Shown here: positions 61,560 through 64,000 of the stretch, one piece after another
Numbering within the stretch: position 1 is the first letter of the stretch
How the letters are laid out: every line of letters starts with the position of its first letter
Assembly: GCF_041956535.1 (NCBI RefSeq)
Contig: NW_027192223.1
Location: 157,952-221,951, forward strand
DNA from: Calcarisporiella thermophila CBS 279.70
Taxonomy: Eukaryota > Calcarisporiellomycota
Direction of reading: 5' to 3'
Length of the DNA stretch: 64,000 bases
Notes under the pieces: generated by a model
Database searches by the model: none
The model's input: the letters and a program-made list of their open reading frames with translations, nothing else
What the model was told of the DNA's origin: nothing
Translations under genes and position numbers: made by a program

Positions 61560-62440
61560 TGCATGTTAGATTTTGTTGGGGCATTAATACAACTCTTTAT
61601 TAATCCAAACAAACGTAGCAAAATAACTATCTAAAAATAATAATTGCTAATGGTTCAACAGAGGTCGACTCAAAAAGAGGTTGTCATAGTAATAGCAAAA
61701 GTGATTAAGGGTAATATAAAACTGATTAAAAATAAGTCGAATAAGAACTTGAGAATGTACGCATGTATTTAAACACCAACAGTTATTGGTAGTCCAGTGC
61801 TTCACCACGAATTCCTTCCACATCGAGTTGATGGTAATATCTTGCAAATATGATTGTTCGATTCCTACAGCCTCCTCAATATCCATTTTGGCCCGGCTGA
61901 CGATAGTTTCGGATGAGGCTGGGGTACTTTTAAAACGAAAGGCAATACGATCCCGATGAATTTTCCATAGTACCGAGTCAAAGGTGATTTGAGCCACGTG
62001 CTTTGCTGTTCGAGAGGATTCAGATAGATCCCCTAATATGAGGTTGCGAGCACTCATCACCTGAAAATTCTGGGGGCCTGTGATGGTGGTAATACACCTC
62101 TTCGTCCACTGCCACACTGATGTAAATTCTGGACATTCGAAAGAGGTATGACGAATTGTGTTCCTCGAAGCGTTACAGCGGGTACACATTAGATCGTGAC
62201 CAGGGAGTGTCAAGTTAGCGGTAACTCGTTCTACAAGAATTTGCCAACGTAGCGCACGATGTTTTGGGAGGGCGGGTACTCTGTGGACGGAGGTCCGGAT
62301 CTTCTCCTAATCCTTGGGTGTAGATCCAACCTCGGATCAGGATCGAAGCACCAGAGTATTCGGCACTAGAGATCCGCTGCGCTGGGAATGACGTCCAGCG
62401 AAGGGTTCTATGCTTGGGTTCTGACGGACGACTTTTCCAC
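61560..62440 (-). pseudogene. LINE (non-LTR retrotransposon) fragment, C-terminal end of ORF2
   Basis: Reads HRALRWQILVERVTANLTLP then the zinc-knuckle typical of the region after LINE reverse transcriptases: CTRCNASRNTIRHTSFECPE, and FTSVWQWTKRC. It continues with WKIHRDRIAFRF and a helix-rich end, with the stop near 61647. No reverse transcriptase core or endonuclease is present, so it is a 5'-truncated, non-autonomous remnant. The exact ends are not defined. Confidence 0.75.
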
Positions 62441-62460
62441 CTGGCGTCACAAAAGCTAAG

Positions 62461-62981
62461 TTTTTTTTCCTCTAAGGACGCGGGAACTTGCGTCCTGTGG
62501 TTTATTTAATATATATTACAAATGTGAGATGTGCTTTCGGACAGACTTATTAAGTACTAGAAGAACATGGGATATAATTTAAAGAGTTCCGTGCTTGGAA
62601 ATGTCGGATTAAGTGTTCTTGGCTTCCTCGAAATCGAATGCTACTTCTTGGCTGTCATCGGTCCGGATTAGCGAGCTCTTTCCCCATTTTTGCTTGAACC
62701 CTTCTTCGTCTTTTTTCCTCTGTGCCTGTATCCATTGTCCTTTGATTGCTATGATAAGATCTGACAAAAAGATACACTTGAATGCGATGTCCTCGTGTTC
62801 TTGGTTATCCATTACAATTGCAATCCTGGTCTTATGTATATTCCACACCATGATATCGTGTAACAACATGAAGACTTGTCGATCTTTGCCCTGTGTCTCC
62901 TCGTGGAATCCGAAGAGTTTCTCGTACTTATGCATGCTTGTCCAGGGCTTATCGAGGATCTTTTGATGGAGCCTGTTAAAC
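62461..62981 (-). mobile_element. 5'-truncated LINE insertion with target-site duplication
   Basis: About 521 nt flanked by 16-bp direct repeats CGTCACAAAAGCTAAG (62445-62460 and 62982-62997). On the minus strand it encodes WTSMHKYEKLFGF and VWNIHKTRIAIVM, ending at 62609. VWNIHKTRIAIVM parallels VLWKIHRDRIAFRF of the neighbouring LINE fragment, which suggests a related but distinct LINE. The 3' end has a hairpin AGGACGC-loop-GCGTCCT, then an eight-A tail. Typical of target-primed reverse transcription. Confidence 0.8.
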
Positions 62982-62983
62982 CG

Positions 62984-63051
62984 TCACAAAAGCTAAGCCT
63001 CCATCCTCTATTACTGCGCCATTGATCCATTTAGTTCCAAATTTCCTCACA
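62984..63051. repeat. 68-bp repeat, copy A
   Basis: Starts with TCACAAAAGCTAAGCC and runs to TTTCCTCACA. Matches 63767-63834 with a small number of differences. In both copies a retroelement sits exactly at the TCACAAAAGCTAAG end. Homology stops after TCACA. Confidence 0.85.
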
Positions 63052-63419
63052 TCTGTTGCGTCGAATATATGTCTAATAAGGTTTATCTTGACAATCATCT
63101 AGCTATCCCCAAGCTCTTGATTGTCCTTCCTTCAACACTTCAGAAGACTAATAAACAACACAAAGTGGATTGTAAATTAATCCGGTTCTATCTCAATACA
63201 AAATAGCACGTCTTTTATAGTAAATGAAATATCGGTCTTTTTATACTGTTGTTAACGTATCACATAGGGAAAAAATAAATAATAAAAGTAATAAAATGGC
63301 ATCATATCAATATAATAAAGTTATCATAAAATAAGGTTGGCGTAATAAACTACCGTATAATATTAAATATTCTCACAAAAGGGCTCAGTTAAAGAAATAA
63401 AGATAATAAAGCGATCAAG
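63052..63419. other. AT-rich spacer
   Basis: No ORF, RNA or repeat that I recognise. Confidence 0.4.
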
Positions 63420-63435
63420 TCACAAAAGCTAAGCC

Positions 63436-63766
63436 TTTTTTTTGATCAATCAATGGAAACTTTTATTTAATTTCCATATATTACATGAAGCTAATGTCAA
63501 TGGACTTAACGAGATATAGGTCCCTGATCGATAGACTTTCAATCGATATGCGTGTATCGTAGTTGTCGTGAATAGCATGTACGTGAAACCGATGTAATCT
63601 TTTGTACTTATCGTAAGGGCGATCTTTTCAATAATCAAGACTCAGCTTCTGATCAAGTGGATAGCAGTCACAAACTAAGAGTAAGTGCTGGTGGGGGAGG
63701 TGGGATTCGAACCCACGCCGTTCTCATCGGCATCCCAGGGATAGTCCACTACACTAACCCTCCCCC
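63436..63766 (-). mobile_element. Full-length tRNA-derived SINE, copy 2
   Basis: 331 nt, reading on the minus strand from GGGGGAGGG (A box TAGTGTAGTGG, B box GGTTCGAATCC) to a tail of TTGATTGATC plus eight A. Flanked by 16-bp duplications TCACAAAAGCTAAGCC (63420-63435) and TCACATAAGCTAAGCC (63767-63782), one mismatch. This copy defines both ends of the family. Confidence 0.92.
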
Positions 63767-63834
63767 TCACATAAGCTAAGCCTCCATTCTCTACTACTGC
63801 GCCATAAATCCATATTGTGCCAAATTTCCTCACA
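63767..63834. repeat. 68-bp repeat, copy B
   Basis: Partner of 62984-63051. Its first 16 bp also serve as one target-site duplication of SINE copy 2. Confidence 0.85.
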
Positions 63835-64000
63835 ACTAGGGTTGTAAAAACACAGGATAAAACACAGTATTTTTTGTTTTTTATGCGTGTGGGATATTTT
63901 GTATGATAAAACACATATCCGACAAAAAACACGGTTTTAGGGTCTCAGTAATATGATTGGATTGCCGTCACGTGGATTAAGCCACAGTAAAAATGTATAT
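63835..64000. other. Right edge, AT-rich
   Basis: Contains several AAAACAC words (AAAAACACAGGATAAAACACAG; ATAAAACACATATC). No gene visible before the window ends. Confidence 0.4.

Noticed and set aside
63675-63932. 85-codon minus-strand ORF
   Set aside because: Crosses the SINE head, a target-site duplication and the 68-bp repeat; chance ORF.

Overview
The window is nuclear DNA of a fungus. It carries spliced genes with many short introns (mostly about 60-80 nt), a fungal-type nuclear pore protein (POM152), a fungal Sec39 protein, Zn2Cys6-type cysteine clusters and a tRNA-derived SINE. I cannot name the species. The intron density, a possible AT-AC intron and an animal-like GH35 beta-galactosidase lean towards an early-diverging (zygomycete-grade) lineage, but that is inference. 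For most genes I rebuilt the exon joins by hand; in those models the exon lengths sum to a multiple of three.

Layout. 1-15.3 kb: 3' part of POM152, then on the minus strand an acid-sphingomyelinase-like phosphodiesterase, an unrecognised 1024-residue single-pass membrane protein and a TMEM184/DUF300 multi-pass protein. 15.7-23 kb: POL5 (rDNA transcription/ribosome biogenesis) diverging from glutaminyl-tRNA synthetase. 23.4-38.7 kb: a very compact housekeeping block: TFIIIC 90-kDa-like subunit, TFIIH p44/SSL1, complex I NDUFA6, UTP21/WDR36, a short Cdc48-type AAA ATPase like AFG2B/SPATA5L1, YTM1/WDR12 and ribosomal protein uL4. 39-58 kb: a leucine-rich-repeat protein, secreted GH35 beta-galactosidase, SEC39, a NUG1/GNL3-type nucleolar GTPase, a small secreted Egh16-like protein, a regulator with two tandem six-cysteine clusters, and a two-START-domain protein that probably ends in a membrane anchor. 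58.6-64 kb: tRNA-Cys, then a repeat island with an 814-nt assembly gap, nested SINE copies, a solo LTR and two 5'-truncated LINE fragments, several with intact target-site duplications.

How it fits together. Six genes serve ribosome production (POL5, UTP21, the AFG2B-like ATPase, YTM1, uL4, NUG1); GlnRS, TFIIIC and TFIIH add general gene expression. Four divergent pairs share intergenic regions of only 142-318 bp (POL5/GLN4, SSL1/NDUFA6, UTP21/AFG2B-like, YTM1/RPL4), so bidirectional promoters are likely. The most unusual features are a 17-nt coding microexon and a GC-AG intron in the sphingomyelinase gene, a candidate AT-AC (U12-like) intron in the TFIIIC gene, the twelve-cysteine DNA-binding candidate, and a SINE family whose 3' hairpin shows a compensatory base change and which shares an exact insertion sequence with a LINE.
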